Assembly: GCF_019279795.1 (NCBI RefSeq)
Contig: NC_056732.1
Coordinates: 1,639,852,757 to 1,639,916,756 of the forward strand
Source of the DNA: Protopterus annectens
Taxonomy: Eukaryota > Chordata > Ceratodontiformes > Protopteridae
Reading direction: 5' to 3'
DNA: 64,000 nt
Positions 12,276 to 24,599 of the stretch are shown piece by piece. Under the pieces are notes generated by a model that saw only the letters and a list, made by a program, of their open reading frames with translations, ran no database searches and was not told the DNA's origin. The position numbers and the translations under genes are program-made. How positions within the stretch are numbered: position 1 is the first letter of the stretch; each line of letters starts with the position of its first letter.

Positions 12276-12449
12276 GAAATTAGATGAGTCCAAGACAAAC
12301 CTTTCCAAACTCCTGCTGGGACAAGATGATTAAATGATTAGGAACTGTCAAAAAGAGTGAATAGACTCCTTACAAAAGTGACTGGATGGAGATGTTTGTC
12401 ACCTATATGGTAAGTGAAAATATTTTGTTTTGTTTACCAAAATGAACTA
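12276..12449. other. Short spacer between CR1-A and CR1-J
   Basis: About 175 bases with no feature that I recognise. Confidence 0.4.
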
Positions 12450-13490
12450 TGCTACATTTTTCACATTTAATTTGAGCCCTTGCACTGATTGTTAACATGG
12501 TCTAGCACATGTTTAAGCAATTGTGAGCAAGTGAAAGATCAAATAACAACACTCATTTTACAGTCATCCACACACTTAATTAACCATAGGCCAAGAGTTT
12601 TTTTCTAAAGGTCTGAAAAGTAGATGCTAAATAGATGAGGTCTCAGCACTGAGCCCAGCAGAATACCACTGCTAAATTTTTCACTTCCAGAAGTGGCACT
12701 TGTGACTCTAACCACACATATCTGTCAAACAACCAATTAGCAATCTACTGCACAATATAAGGACTTCTGTTCAGACTTTACAAATCTTTCAATAATACCT
12801 GCATGAGGGATGGTGTCAAAAGCTTTGGCCAGGTCCACATGTGTTGTATGCACTGCATAGCCTCTACTCCTTGGAATTGTTTTCCGGGAAATTAATGAAT
12901 TTAAAGAGGCAGGACATTCTGTTGACAAAAAGCAAAAGTAATAAAAGTCCAGGGTTGAAAGAGTTTCAATTTTCAGATTAACGAGGTCTGAGATAATATG
13001 CTTCATAATTTTACATATGAGGGTAGTGAGACTAATAGGTGTATAGTTACCAAGGTCAGTGGTTGGGCCACTCATGTGTAATGGTATTGTTATGGCTGTT
13101 TGCCAGGCTTCAGAAATATAACCAGTGGAGAGGGTTAGATTAAAGAGGTTATGTAAGGGGTTCAGATAGGCTATATCTGGCACTGATAGTCAGGCAAACC
13201 TGTATACTATCAGGACCTATAGAAGAGGTGTTCTTACTTTTTGAGAGAGCTGAGAGAACTTGTTCTGTAATAATTTCAATGGGTGGTTAGGATTGTGGAA
13301 TCTGTGGAACAGCTATAATTGTGGGTGGAATAAAATTTACACTAAATTTGTTAGCTGGGATATTTGTGACTTTCTTTGGGTCAGAGTGTGCAGTATTATT
13401 GTGTACTAATTTGAAATACTGTTGAGAGGTTAGTTATTAACTCCCTGACAAATTTCAAGACACCGATTAACTAAAAGCCCTGTTCTTCTT
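12450..13490 (-). pseudogene. Old CR1 ORF2 fragment (copy J)
   Basis: Minus-strand frames read, from right to left, NKFSVNFIPP and ALSKSKNTSSIGPDS (near 13,200-13,380). These are followed by LTLSTGYISEAWQTA, IPLHMSGPTTDLGNYTPISL (near 13,020-13,125), HVDLAKAFDTIPHAGIIE (near 12,790-12,845), a YFSDL and LGLWLIKCVDDCK block (FADD changed to VDDC, near 12,560-12,630). The order equals that of the RT in the younger copies. It is more diverged than A-H, so it belongs to an older subfamily, and it carries many stops. Confidence 0.82.
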
Positions 13491-13504
13491 TTTTTGCGCC
13501 ATAC

Positions 13505-13895
13505 AGAGTGCTGAGGGTGACCTCTGCCTAGCCTTCCTTGCAGTAAATGACCCAGCATTCTTTACACTCCATGATTTAAGAACCTGTGGTAAAGCAATCA
13601 CCTGCTTCAAAGTTTTAAATGTAGAACACTACATCAGAAACACCAGATGGTTAGATAGGTACCTAAAAAAAAAAAGATAAATAAACTACTAAAAAATAAA
13701 CAAAGAAATGGCTTTGCAGATGAAGCAAAGCCATTTCGTTGTTTATTTTTTAGATAGGTACCTAACCCAACATATTTTCTCCTTTTCTGGAGTAGGCAGC
13801 CCTTACACAATAAAGCAAAGGACTTCCATAACATTCTTTAAAGCCAAACTAGACAACTGCGTGGATGATTGCAAAGTATCACCTGGGATATCGGG
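13505..13895 (+). pseudogene. CR1 ORF2 C-terminal fragment (copy K) with hairpin insert
   Basis: Plus-strand frames give EGDLCLAFLAVNDPAFF then a degenerate NTRWLDRYL, and after an insert QHIFSFSGVG..IKQRTS..FFKAKLDN. This corresponds to the RGDLCLAYKAMSNP, CWRDRFLSQRLPxLW and VKQSSSLALFKxNLDDW series at the C-terminus of the younger copies. The sequence is split at 13,651-13,765 by a small palindromic insertion described separately. Confidence 0.62.
13651..13765. mobile_element. ~83-bp hairpin insertion flanked by a 16-bp duplication
   Basis: TTAGATAGGTACCTAA occurs at 13,651-13,666 and again at 13,750-13,765. Between them lies a near-perfect hairpin: left arm at 13,691-13,717 (containing AGAAATGGCTTTGC), a 7-base loop AGATGAA, and right arm at 13,725-13,751 (containing GCAAAGCCATTTCG). 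The interrupted sequence is a CR1 ORF2 C-terminus that continues across. A fold-back insertion with a target duplication is the simplest reading. Confidence 0.6.
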
Positions 13896-13914
13896 GACAT
13901 TTTTTTTTATTTAA

Positions 13915-14560
13915 TGAGGGACAGTGGTAGTCATTCTTCAGTTTTGGTGATATAGAGCTGCCACCTTTTCAAATCTCCAAATTGGATCACAAGGGGAGTG
14001 TGGTAAATTTTATGACATCACAGTGGGTGTAGTTAAGACTGTAGTGTAATATTTGTGAGAGAAAATTAAGCTGGGTTTTTTAGGAGAAGGCCCCCAGAAG
14101 TCATAGGGCTTTTGATGCTGTGTGGTGCATTTTAGGGATTTTTTCCAGTCTTTTGATCCAGTGATGGCCTGAACAAAATTCAAGATTTAGGAAAGAAATT
14201 CTTTCTAGGAAGAAATAAAATGAGTTCATGGCTTAATGTTCAAGATTGCAATAGTCTTCAATAAAAAGAGGAAACAAATACGTGAATTTATGACCTATAG
14301 GTAGGAGCAGTGAAAAAAGTGAAGTGCAAAGAAACAAAAGAGATACCTTATAGAGGCTAGGAATGACACTGCATACAGAACAGTTTAGCACAGATTATAT
14401 AATACAGTATAAGGAGGTTAGCACATGCCTGACAACTGCAAGTCATCCCAAAAGATGTAAACCCTTAATGATAAGCAGGCAACAAACCCTAATAAATAGC
14501 ATTGTACAGTCAACATTCAATGGCTATATAACCATACCAATAATTACCAGGATTCATTTT
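13915..14560. other. No recognisable feature
   Basis: AT-rich DNA without a supported gene or repeat family. Confidence 0.35.
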
Positions 14561-14566
14561 CCCACT

Positions 14567-14815
14567 CCCCATCTACATTTCTCTCTCTTGTTCTTTTTCT
14601 CTCTCTCTTTATTTCTCTCTACATGTCCTTCTTTCTCTCTTTCCCCCTGTCCCCATTTCCTTCTCTCTCTCTCACACTCCCCCCTTTGCATTTCCTTCTT
14701 CATGTCTCTCTCTCTCTGTCCCTCCTCATTTCCTTATCTCTGCCCACCTTTCTCCTTCACATTCACTTCATTCTCCCTCCCTCCACAGTTCCTTCTTCCT
14801 CTCTTTCACTCTATC
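14567..14815. repeat. CT-rich polypyrimidine tract
   Basis: About 250 bases of imperfect CT, CTTT and CCCT runs. A 160-codon open frame crosses it, but its serine/leucine/proline-rich translation is a product of base composition. Confidence 0.85.
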
Positions 14816-14819
14816 TTTT

Positions 14820-15970
14820 GCTACATAGAAAAGGAGGCAAAATGAATAATGACTAAATATTTCTAGCAAGGCAGGCAAGCTCCTTTCTATTATTATTTTA
14901 TTTATTTAAAAATCTTTTGGTCTGTATATCAAACTGCATGTACCATGCTGCACACAATCTCACTTCTCATTAGGACTTGGGCCACACTTTTGGCAGTTTT
15001 TTCTGCCTTCTGAAATGGCTCTTCCTTGTTAAGTGATCTCTATTTCTCCATCTTTCTATTTCTGTCTGTCTCGCTGTCTCTCTCTCTCTCTCTCTCTGTC
15101 AGATCATTTTTTTAAATTTGATTTCACGACTTATGATGTGCCTTGCAGGCTGTGGTGAGTATCTGATTTTGGCAGTATCATCAATAGACTTCACTGGTAA
15201 CAGTAGTAGCTCTGCCTCCTCTCTCAGTCAATCACAGATGGAGTAACCATGATGTTTTTTCTGCGTGGCAAGCATGTGGACCTAGTGATCTGATCTTTAA
15301 ATATAAAATCATTTAACCACATATCATTGTTTTAGTAGATATTGCAAAGAGAACAGAAATGATCAGTAGTTATCAGTCCTAAGTCAACATTTCAGCAGCT
15401 TAAATAACAAAAGTGATCGTCCCATCTCTGGTCCTTGAACCTTCCCCCCAATGAGGTTCAGTCAATCATTGCAGCAAGCATGAGGGCTGGACCTAACCAA
15501 GAGCACACAGCACACCAATAGCCTGCAAATGGTAGGCAAGATAATGTCCAGGAGAATGGCTTAAAAAATGCAAAAGTAAACTACTTCAGCGTTTAGGCCT
15601 ATGTGGCAGCTAACACTAATATAACTAACAAAAACACAGCGCTGTACCTCACCAAGGAAGTGTGGGGCTCCAGGAATAGTAAATCTTAATCTTTCCCTCA
15701 TTAACTGTCAGTGAGAAAGGAAATTAAGCTATGTTAACACCAGCAAACTGGAACATTTCCTTTTTTGCTCACCATTAATGTGGGCAATGAGACACTGTCA
15801 TTCATCTGTGACTGCCCCATTGAAAATAGGACAGGTGAAAACCCTGTGGTGATATAGCCAAGAGTCTCAATGCTCTCCATGGCTATGAACTTACAAAGGA
15901 AAAAAGAATCTATAAACATATAAACCTATGGCAGATCATCAGTAATAAATCCCAGTTTACACCATAAGAT
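14820..15970. other. Intergenic DNA with a short CT microsatellite
   Basis: Contains an imperfect (CT)n at about 15,061-15,100. No gene or element that I can name. Confidence 0.35.
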
Positions 15971-15974
15971 ATGT

Positions 15975-15975
15975 T

Positions 15976-16030
<55 letters not shown>

Positions 16031-16047
16031 GCATATATATAAAACAT

Positions 16048-16085
<38 letters not shown>
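15975..16085. repeat. Compound (CT)n(TA)n(CA)n microsatellite
   Basis: (CT) about 15,976-16,000, then (AT) with interruptions to 16,040, then (CA) to 16,071, then (TA) to 16,085. Confidence 0.93.
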
Positions 16086-16224
16086 TTGATATTGGACACT
16101 TCTCCCAGTCCCATTGGATCAGTTCACTCTACTGAGCACAGTGAGATCACTTGGGAAGACCCACCCCCTTATTTTTTAAACTTGAATTATCTTCTATTTC
16201 CTCCCTTTCTACTTAAAAACCTTT

Positions 16225-16505
16225 TTAGCTGCTTTACTGTATTTGTTTCACTTCCTACTTTATTACTTTATTTTTCTTTTGCTGCTTGTTCTTGTTGAAT
16301 TGCATTTATTCTGCTGATTTTATTACTGCTTGTTAGTAGCCTAATTAAAAAAAATGCACTTTATTCAGCTGCTTTTACTGTATCTGTGTCTCATCCTACT
16401 TTATTACTTTAGTTTTGCTTTTGTTCCTTGCTCTTAAATTGTTCAATTGCATTTTTTCTGCTGCATTTATTACTGCCTGTTAGTTGCCTGATTAAATTTA
16501 ATTGT
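16225..16505 (+). repeat. Two ~140-bp tandem units upstream of CR1-B
   Basis: GCTGCTTTTACTGTAT-like words begin at about 16,228 and 16,369. Each is followed by CCTACTTTATTACTTTA, TTGCATTT and a TATTACTGCxTGTTAGT segment. Likely part of the B 5' UTR. Confidence 0.65.
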
Positions 16506-16514
16506 TACTGTCAG

Positions 16515-17260
16515 TTTTGGTTTAAGAACTTGGGCTTCAGGCTAGTTATTTTACATTAAGAAGGTTTGCGGTCTACACTCTTGTGGTAGGAGATGGTGGC
16601 CTCTACTCTTCTGCGCTGGGAATTGCTCAGTGAAGGCTTATTGTACCTGTTTTTTTAAGTGTCTTTGTTTTGATTTAAGCACTTGGTTTCCAAACCAGTT
16701 ATTTTACATTAGGAAGATTTGTGGTCTAAACTCTTGAGGCAGGAGACGATAACCTATACTCTTCTAAGATGGGAATTGCTGGTTGAAGGCTCATTGTGTC
16801 TGTTATTCTGAAAGTGTCTTAGTTATGGTTTAAGCTCTTGGACTCCAAACCAGTTATTTTACATTGTGAGGGTTGTGGTCTAGACTCATGTAGCAGGAAA
16901 TTGTTACCTACACCCTTTTGAGCTGCGAATTGCCGGTGAAGGCCTATCATGCCTGCTATTCTAAGTGTCTTTATTCTGGTTTAACCACTTGGGTTTCAAA
17001 CCAGTTACTTTACATTGGGAGGATTTGTGGTCTAAACTTTTGTGGCAGGAGAGGATATCCTACAGCTTCTAAGCTAGAAATTGCTGGTTGAAGTCCTATT
17101 GTGTCTGTCTTCTGAAGTGTCTTAGTTCTGGCTTAAGAACCTGGGCTCTAAAACCAGTTGTTTTACATTAGAAAGGTTTGTGGTCTAGACTCTTGTGGCA
17201 GAAGAGTGTGGCTTACACCCTTCTAAGATGGGAATTTCTGGTGAATTGCTGCTTTATTTA
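16515..17260 (+). repeat. Five ~153-bp tandem units in CR1-B 5' region
   Basis: The word CCAGTTATTTTACATT (with variants) recurs at about 16,542, 16,695, 16,850, 17,001 and 17,154, giving spacings of 151-155 bases. Each unit also carries TTTGTGGTCTAGACTCTTGTGG and a GGGAATTGCTGG-like segment. Units differ by about 15-20 percent by eye, so the array is old. Confidence 0.8.
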
Positions 17261-18025
17261 AACTGTTTTTACTGTTGTGACTGTGATTTTATGTATTTTG
17301 AATTTCTATTACTTCTGCATTTTATAGCGTAGGCTGGATTCAGACTTGCCAAATCTAGACTGCTTGGTATCACTCGAGCACTAAAACCAGCTCTTTGCTG
17401 AGATACTGAATGATCTGAGGCATCCGTTGCTTCCAAATAACTGTAAGTGGCTTCATTTGCTCTTATACTGCACATTTAATTTGTATTTGCATTCTACTGT
17501 CTGCTTGAATTGTCTGAACTGATTTTTGCCATGTTTTACTGTATACTGTACTAGTTCTGCTGTAGCATAGCCCAGTTCCAGGTTTGCTGTTTCTGAGTCT
17601 GTCTTATAACTTCTGAGCATCAAATTCAAGCCATCCTTGTAGGTGAAGGCCCTTCTGCACCTTTGTGGGAGAAGAGTGTTGTCTGGGTCCCATCTTATCG
17701 ACAGTGTGGTAATTGGTGTAGGGCTCAGAGAATGCATCTTTATTGGGTAGTTTGAGTTAAAAGGGTTATCTCTTGTTTTGTTTAAGGCCTGCATTTGCAC
17801 TTATCTGCATGTAGTACATCATTGTGTACTGCTGCATAGTGGTGGTCACCACTGGTGGTTTAGATGCACACATTCTGCTTGTTAAAATTTCCCTTAGCAC
17901 TTAGCTTGTGGCCCTCCAGAGGTTTTTCATGGCTCTGCTCTACTATCAAGTGGAACACTAAGCCTAGCCTCAGAGATGCCAACACACCTCTCACCCACTA
18001 GCCATTCCTAAATTTACCTAACACT
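17261..18025 (+). promoter_or_regulatory. Single-copy 5' leader of CR1-B
   Basis: No open frame of interest. Its position, between the tandem units and ORF1, matches the single-copy leaders of copies A and D. Regulatory function is inferred from position only. Confidence 0.4.
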
Positions 18026-18936
18026 ATGGGTGGACAATTTCCCACAACAGTTTCCCCAGCCATCTTGGTTGACATTAGCATCCTTAGGCAGTGTAGTAAC
18101 TGCCTCATGTTCATTTACAACCCTCTACTCCTAGTCCACACAAACCCAACATGTGAGAGATGCAACTATATTAAGAACCATGAATCCATGCTCTCTCACA
18201 CACCAGTTAGTACACATGACAATGAGCTGGTTGTCAGAATGCACACCTCACCACTTACTCCACCCAATCCCACATCACACATACCTATATATGCAGAGGT
18301 CCTCACCAGGAACATACCTAAACACCAGAGTCCTCCCAAACATAAACAGAGGCATGCTACACATAATACTTCCTCTGCATAACACAATGAACTATGAACA
18401 TGAAAAGAACTAGTGTCTCACCCATCAAGCCCTTAAGGCAAACCACAAAACCAAACATAATAGTCATAAGTGATTCCATCGTGAGACACATAGATGTCCT
18501 TCTCACCAGGCTGGATAAGGAAAAGGTCACAGTCAGTTGTCTGTCAGGTGCTAGGATCCACCATATCACACATTCACTCAAGTCTCTCAACAACAGGTAC
18601 CGCCATGACTCTGTCATAGTCCATGTTGTTGTGAATGACTTGAGATGTACCTCTCTGGACTATATGATGACAGACATGGCTGAGCTCTCAGACTATCTAT
18701 CTCATGCAGGTATGTCCCTAGCATTAAGTAGCATTTTACCTTCACCTAGGATGATGCCTATATGCAAACAGAAAATTATTGACTTCAATAATTGGCTTAG
18801 TTTCTCTGGTGTCATTCTAGGGATCCAGTATCTGTCAGCCTGGGATGACATGATCAAAAGACCTCGATGCTTTGCCAGAAATGGTCTTCATCTGTCACCC
18901 TTGGGATTTTGGCTAAGGCCCTTTCCACCCCCATAG
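18026..18936 (+). pseudogene. CR1-B ORF1: zinc-motif and SGNH esterase, broken
   Basis: The N-terminal part contains CSNC and CERC with the same spacing as in D. The frame ends at 18,382 and the esterase domain continues in another frame from about 18,394. It shows VISDSIVRH (the first glycine of GDS is lost), HVVVNDLR (glycine of block III lost) and NGLHLSPLGF (the aspartate of the DxxH block changed to asparagine). So the catalytic triad is damaged as well as the frame. Confidence 0.75.
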
Positions 18937-19009
18937 TGCCATTTTTAGGCAGTGTCTCAAGGATAAAATTCCTGATGTAAAAACATCATCTAAAAACAAC
19001 CTCAAGGTT

Positions 19010-21605
19010 ATGCTGCTAAATGCAAGGAGTCTTAACATGAAACTGCACTCACGGGAAGCAGTCCTCACCTTAGAAGATGCAGACATTTGTGCAGTCACTA
19101 AGACCTGGTTCAAGGCTGTGAAGAGCACCCCAGCCATACCAGGTTACACCTCCTTCCACATGTTCAGACCACAAACTGAAGGCTTGAAAACTAAAGGAGG
19201 CAGTGTATCAATGTTCATTAAAGATAAATACCCCTCCAGACTGGACAAACAGCATGATTCCCTGGAAATACTTCAGGTGCAATTAACTGTTGGTAGGACA
19301 CCCACTGAAGTCATTGCCAGGTACAGGACCCCTCTATGAATCAGGACACCCAGTCTGCCTATTTGGATCTACTTGAGTCTATCAACATACATCTGAACCG
19401 CATGGTTTTGGGTGACTTTAACTACCCATCCATTGACTGGGTAAATTACTCATGCTCAAACTCACTTGTCCAAAGGTTCCTCAGCTTCATTAACTCCAAT
19501 GCACTGGACCAGATGGTTGACACTCACACTGTGAGGTCTTCCCTGGTGAGATCTGTCTACAAATCAGTCTCATTTGAAGTAACTATCACACCTGACCCCC
19601 CCCCCCCCCAGCAGCAAATAAACTAAAAAAAACCTCTCCAAACAGATTATAACATTATACAGGATGGTATAAATAGCTTTTCTGCACCTCCTCCCAGATG
19701 GAACTGCCAACTATGCCGAGTTCTACACCAATGCTTTATATAAACACCTGTATAACTGCACTTACTCAGCTGTTCTTGATAGGACCAAAACAAGCTCCTC
19801 AAGGAAGAGCAAACCTGCCTGGTGGACAACTGCCATTAACAGGCTTTACAATAAGAGGAAAAAAATGGTATCTAAGAGTAAGAGGGAGCAAGGCGTAAAC
19901 TGGAAGCACTCCTTCATCAGTTTAAACAAGTGAACAAGGCTTCCTGTGAAGTCCTTCAAAGCAAACTATGACTTTAAATTAACTTCTTCAACTAATGGCA
20001 ACCATAAGGCATTCCTTAGTTACATCTATAACCTAAAAGGAAAGGCCCAGATTTGTGCTGAACTAGTAGTTAATGATACCACATATACTGAGCCTGTGGA
20101 CATAGCTAACCTGTTGGCTGACAGGTTCTGTGAAAACTTCACTCTCCTGCCCCCCTCACGTACCCCATGACATCCTTGCCACCTGTCCCCTACCTTGTAT
20201 CTCTAAAGAACAGGTCATTAATGCCCTCTCTAAGGCCAGGAACACAGCATCTATGGGACCTGATAACATCCCAGGCTGTGTCCTACATGGGTTCCAACAA
20301 TAATTAACAGCACCATTGGGTACTCTTTTTGATCATAGTCTAAGCACCAGCTTCATCACAGCTGAATGGAAAATGGATACTGTTATTCCCTTGCACAAAG
20401 ATGGTGCTTCCACTGACACTGGGAACGATAGACCTATTAGCCTGACTAGCCTTATCTGCAAGGCCATGGAGCAAATCATCATGGACCTTATCAACAAACA
20501 TATAGGTAATCTCCAAACACTTGACCCTACTCAGTTTGGATTTGTCAAAGGGAATTCACGCCTGTTAAACCTGGTGGACTTCTTAGACACAGTCACCAAG
20601 GCCCTGAATGATCTGTGCATACAGCCTACCTACCTACACTTAGCCAAGGCATTTGACACTATCCCCTACTCAAGCATCATTGACAAAGTCACAAAGCTAG
20701 GTATCAACACTTATATCATTAGATGGGTCACTAACTGACTCACTGATAGAACCCATATAGTCAAAATAGAGGAATCCACCTTCAACAGCAGACCTGTACC
20801 CAGTGGTGTTCCACAGGAATCAGTCCTGGCACCTCTGCTGTTTAGAATCTATTTCTATGAAGTACATGCAAAAACTAATGGTCTGTGGCTGATGACTTCA
20901 AACTGGGAGGAGTCATAGAATCTCCAAATTATGTCAACATCATACAAGAAGGTCTTACACAAACAAATGATGGCTGTCAAAGTCATGCCCTTAAACTCAA
21001 TGCAAAAAATGTATTATTATCCCTTTCAGTAAGGGCAATGTTCCTGCTAACTACCACATCAATAGCAACACCCACCAATGAGAGACCTGTGCACACAGAT
21101 TGACAGTAACCTCACCTTTGACCACCATGTCTCCACAGGGGTAAGAAGGGCATTCTATATTGCTCATGTCATAAGTAAGGGCATTGCCTCCAGAAAAAAA
21201 GAAAACTCCCCATACTCTTCCCTCATCAGGCCAATAATTGAGTACAACACCCCTTTTAGTATGTACCTTTCCAAGCACCTGCAGCAAATGGAGAGACCAC
21301 AAATGTTCCTCACAAGGAAAGGTCTAGGTCTTCAGCATCTGTCCTATGTGGATCATCTGAAATCACTGTCACTTTATTCTGTTTCATGCAAACTACTCAG
21401 AGGTGATCTCTGCCTTGCATACAAGGCAATCTCTGACCCTTAACCTGGTATGTGACATTAATAGAACCTGTTGAAGGGACAAATTTGTCTCCCAAAGCTT
21501 ATCACACCTTAGGAACAGAGCACCGCATTGGCCCTCTTCAAATGCAGTCTGGACAATTGGATGAGTTCCACTTATATCCATCGTGGACAGGGACAATAGG
21601 TACTG
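19010..21605 (+). pseudogene. CR1-B ORF2: endonuclease and reverse transcriptase, heavily broken
   Basis: The ATG at 19,010 gives MLLNARSLNMKL. Recognisable blocks in several frames: TKTWFKA (TETW elsewhere), LGDFNYPSIDW, ASMGPDNIPG (near 20,250), VIPLHKDGA, SLICKAMEQII, FGFVKGNSRLLNL, LAKAFDTIPYSS, VPQESVLAPLL (GSVLGPLL elsewhere), a damaged FADD region (MADDFKLGG after a shift), YLSKHLQQMERP, and LALFKCSLDNW at the end. At least six frame breaks are needed to join these. No activity is expected. Confidence 0.8.
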
Positions 21606-21697
21606 ATTGTGGATATAAGGGTAGAACCTGGCTAGGCTTGTAAGGGCCCTAGTGCCATAGTGCCATCAGCCTAATAACTTCCTATGATCCTATAATA

Positions 21698-21707
21698 TGT
21701 ATGTATG

Positions 21708-21749
<42 letters not shown>
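21698..21749. repeat. (TATG)n(TA)n microsatellite at CR1-B 3' end
   Basis: Begins in the TATG-like 3' tail of copy B and continues as pure TA. It could have grown from the CR1 terminal repeats. Confidence 0.93.
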
Positions 21750-23267
<1,518 letters not shown>

Positions 23268-23301
23268 AACATATATATATATCTATATATATATATATAT
23301 A

Positions 23302-23362
<61 letters not shown>
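23268..23362. repeat. (TA)n microsatellite, left part
   Basis: TA with short CT interruptions. Fold-back element 1 starts at its right edge. Confidence 0.95.
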
Positions 23363-23364
<2 letters not shown>

Positions 23365-23840
23365 GTCTACTTCATAAGATCGACAGACCATTTGATCAAC
23401 ATTCATTTGGTCGACAGCTCATTTGGTCAACAACCAGTATTCAAGGCACTTAACAGGGATTTGCCCCCCTCCCCAATGTTGTGCGACCCTGGAGTTGATA
23501 TATATAGTTAGAGGGGTGTGGGGGCACAGCCCCCCACATTGGGGGGGTGTGGGGGGGTGAAGTCCCCCACCTATTTTTGTTTAAAATGTGTAGTGTTTCT
23601 TGTATTTTCATGCTTTTAAATGAAAATAGGTGGGGGGGCTTCACCCCCCCACACCACCCCAATGTGGGAGGCTGCACTCCCCACACCCCCCCTAACTATA
23701 TATATCAACTCCAGGGTCACACAACATTGGGGAGGGGGGCAAATCCCTGTTAAGTGTCTTGAATACTGGTTGTCGACCAAATGAGCTGTCGACCAAATGA
23801 ATGTCGATCAAATAGTCTGTCGATCTTATGAAGTAGACCC
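23363..23840. mobile_element. Fold-back (long terminal inverted repeat) element 1
   Basis: The left end reads GGGTCTACTTCATAAGATCG and the right end is its exact inverse, CGATCTTATGAAGTAGACCC. The inversion continues inward through GTCGAC/AAATGAGCTGTCGACC, CAGGGATTTGCCCCCCTCCC and ATATATATAGTTAG. It reaches a C-rich/G-rich core around CACCTATTTTTGTTTAAAA, leaving a short centre near 23,580-23,620. The arms are about 220 bases each in a 478-base element. There is no coding capacity, so it is a non-autonomous DNA element of unknown superfamily. Confidence 0.88.
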
Positions 23841-23854
23841 ATATATATATATAT
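23841..23854. repeat. (AT)7 between the two fold-back elements
   Basis: Fourteen bases of pure AT separate two different inverted-repeat elements. It is probably a remnant of the same TA tract that flanks both. Confidence 0.9.
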
Positions 23855-24502
23855 GGGTCTACTTCTAATGCCCGAACTGCCGATTCACCGACAGGGAAAT
23901 GACCGACGCCAGAAACCCGACAACGCAGTTGACCGACACGCTCGGATCCCGACAGACGGAAGACCGACAAGGGGAATGTGTAAGCGCGACCTGGTAAGTA
24001 TGCGATAGTGAGGGATGTAGGAGTAGGGAGCGGTCAGGTAAGTGTTGAATACTCAGGGATGTAGGGTTAGGGTGTGTGATAGGTGAGTGTGCGGTAGTGT
24101 CGGAGCTTGGGGTTTGGGGTGTGTAAGTGAGTTAGGGTTAGGGTGCAGGTAGGGAGTGTGTGCGTAGTGTCGGAGCTTGGGGTTTGGGGTGTGTAAGTGA
24201 GTTAGGGTTAGGGTGCAGGTAGGGAGTGTGTGCGGTAGTGTCGGAGCTTGGGGTTTGGGGTGTGTAAGTGAGTTAGGGTTAGGGTGCAGGTAGGGAGTGT
24301 GTGCGGTAGTGTCGGACCTTAGGGTTAGGGTTTGGGTTAGGGCTAGTGGATATGTGTTGTAGTGTACTGTGTTGTTGACGTGTAGTGTGTCGGTGTTATG
24401 GTGTTCGGTGTTTCGCGTTGTCGGGTTTGTGTGTTGTCGGGTTTCTGGCGTCGGTCATTTCCCTGTCGGTGAATCGGCAGTTCGGGCATTAGAAGTAGAC
24501 CC
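23855..24502. mobile_element. Fold-back element 2 with internal tandem repeats
   Basis: The left end reads GGGTCTACTTCTAATGCCCG, then AACTGCCGATTCACCGACAG and GGAAATGACCGACGCC, with AAACCCGACAAC to about 23,925. The right end repeats this in inverse orientation from about 24,420 to 24,502. The first eleven bases, GGGTCTACTTC, are shared with element 1; the rest of the arm is different. The centre holds about 71-bp tandem units. No transposase frame is present. Confidence 0.86.
24091..24330 (+). repeat. ~71-bp tandem repeat with GTTAGGG words inside fold-back element 2
   Basis: CGGAGCTTGGGGTTTGGGG starts at 24,101, 24,171 and 24,242, with a partial unit (CGGACC) at 24,313. Each full unit also contains GAGTTAGGGTTAGGGTGCAGG, a telomere-like stretch of two TTAGGG copies. 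Units are nearly identical, so the expansion is recent. Confidence 0.9.
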
Positions 24503-24565
<63 letters not shown>

Positions 24566-24570
24566 CATAC
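24503..24570. repeat. (TA)n microsatellite, right part
   Basis: TA tract on the far side of fold-back element 2, ending in a few TACA units. Confidence 0.94.
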
Positions 24571-24599
24571 AGGTAATACACAGTTAAATACATGAAGCA

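Larger units (their letters stand above)
16225..21695 (+). mobile_element. CR1 retrotransposon copy B (diverged subfamily)
   Basis: It has the same organisation as A and D but is more decayed: tandem 5' arrays (16,225-17,260), a leader, ORF1 (from about 18,026), ORF2 (from 19,010) and a 3' UTR with GGCTAGGCTTGTAAGGGCCC and a weak CTATGATCC tail near 21,690. The 5' arrays do not resemble those of A or D, so B represents a separate subfamily. A (TATG)(TA) microsatellite follows directly. The start at 16,225 is the first tandem unit and could be wrong by some hundred bases. Confidence 0.78.

Noticed and set aside
14363..14845. 160-codon open frame on the plus strand
   Set aside because: It crosses a CT-rich simple tract; its Ser/Leu/Pro/Phe-rich translation follows from composition.
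23450..23753. Proline/glycine-rich open frames in the G/C-rich core of fold-back element 1
   Set aside because: Mirror frames generated by the inverted repeat arms; no coding evidence.
24091..24330. True telomere or interstitial telomeric array
   Set aside because: Only two TTAGGG per 71-bp unit, inside a fold-back element; not a telomeric tract.
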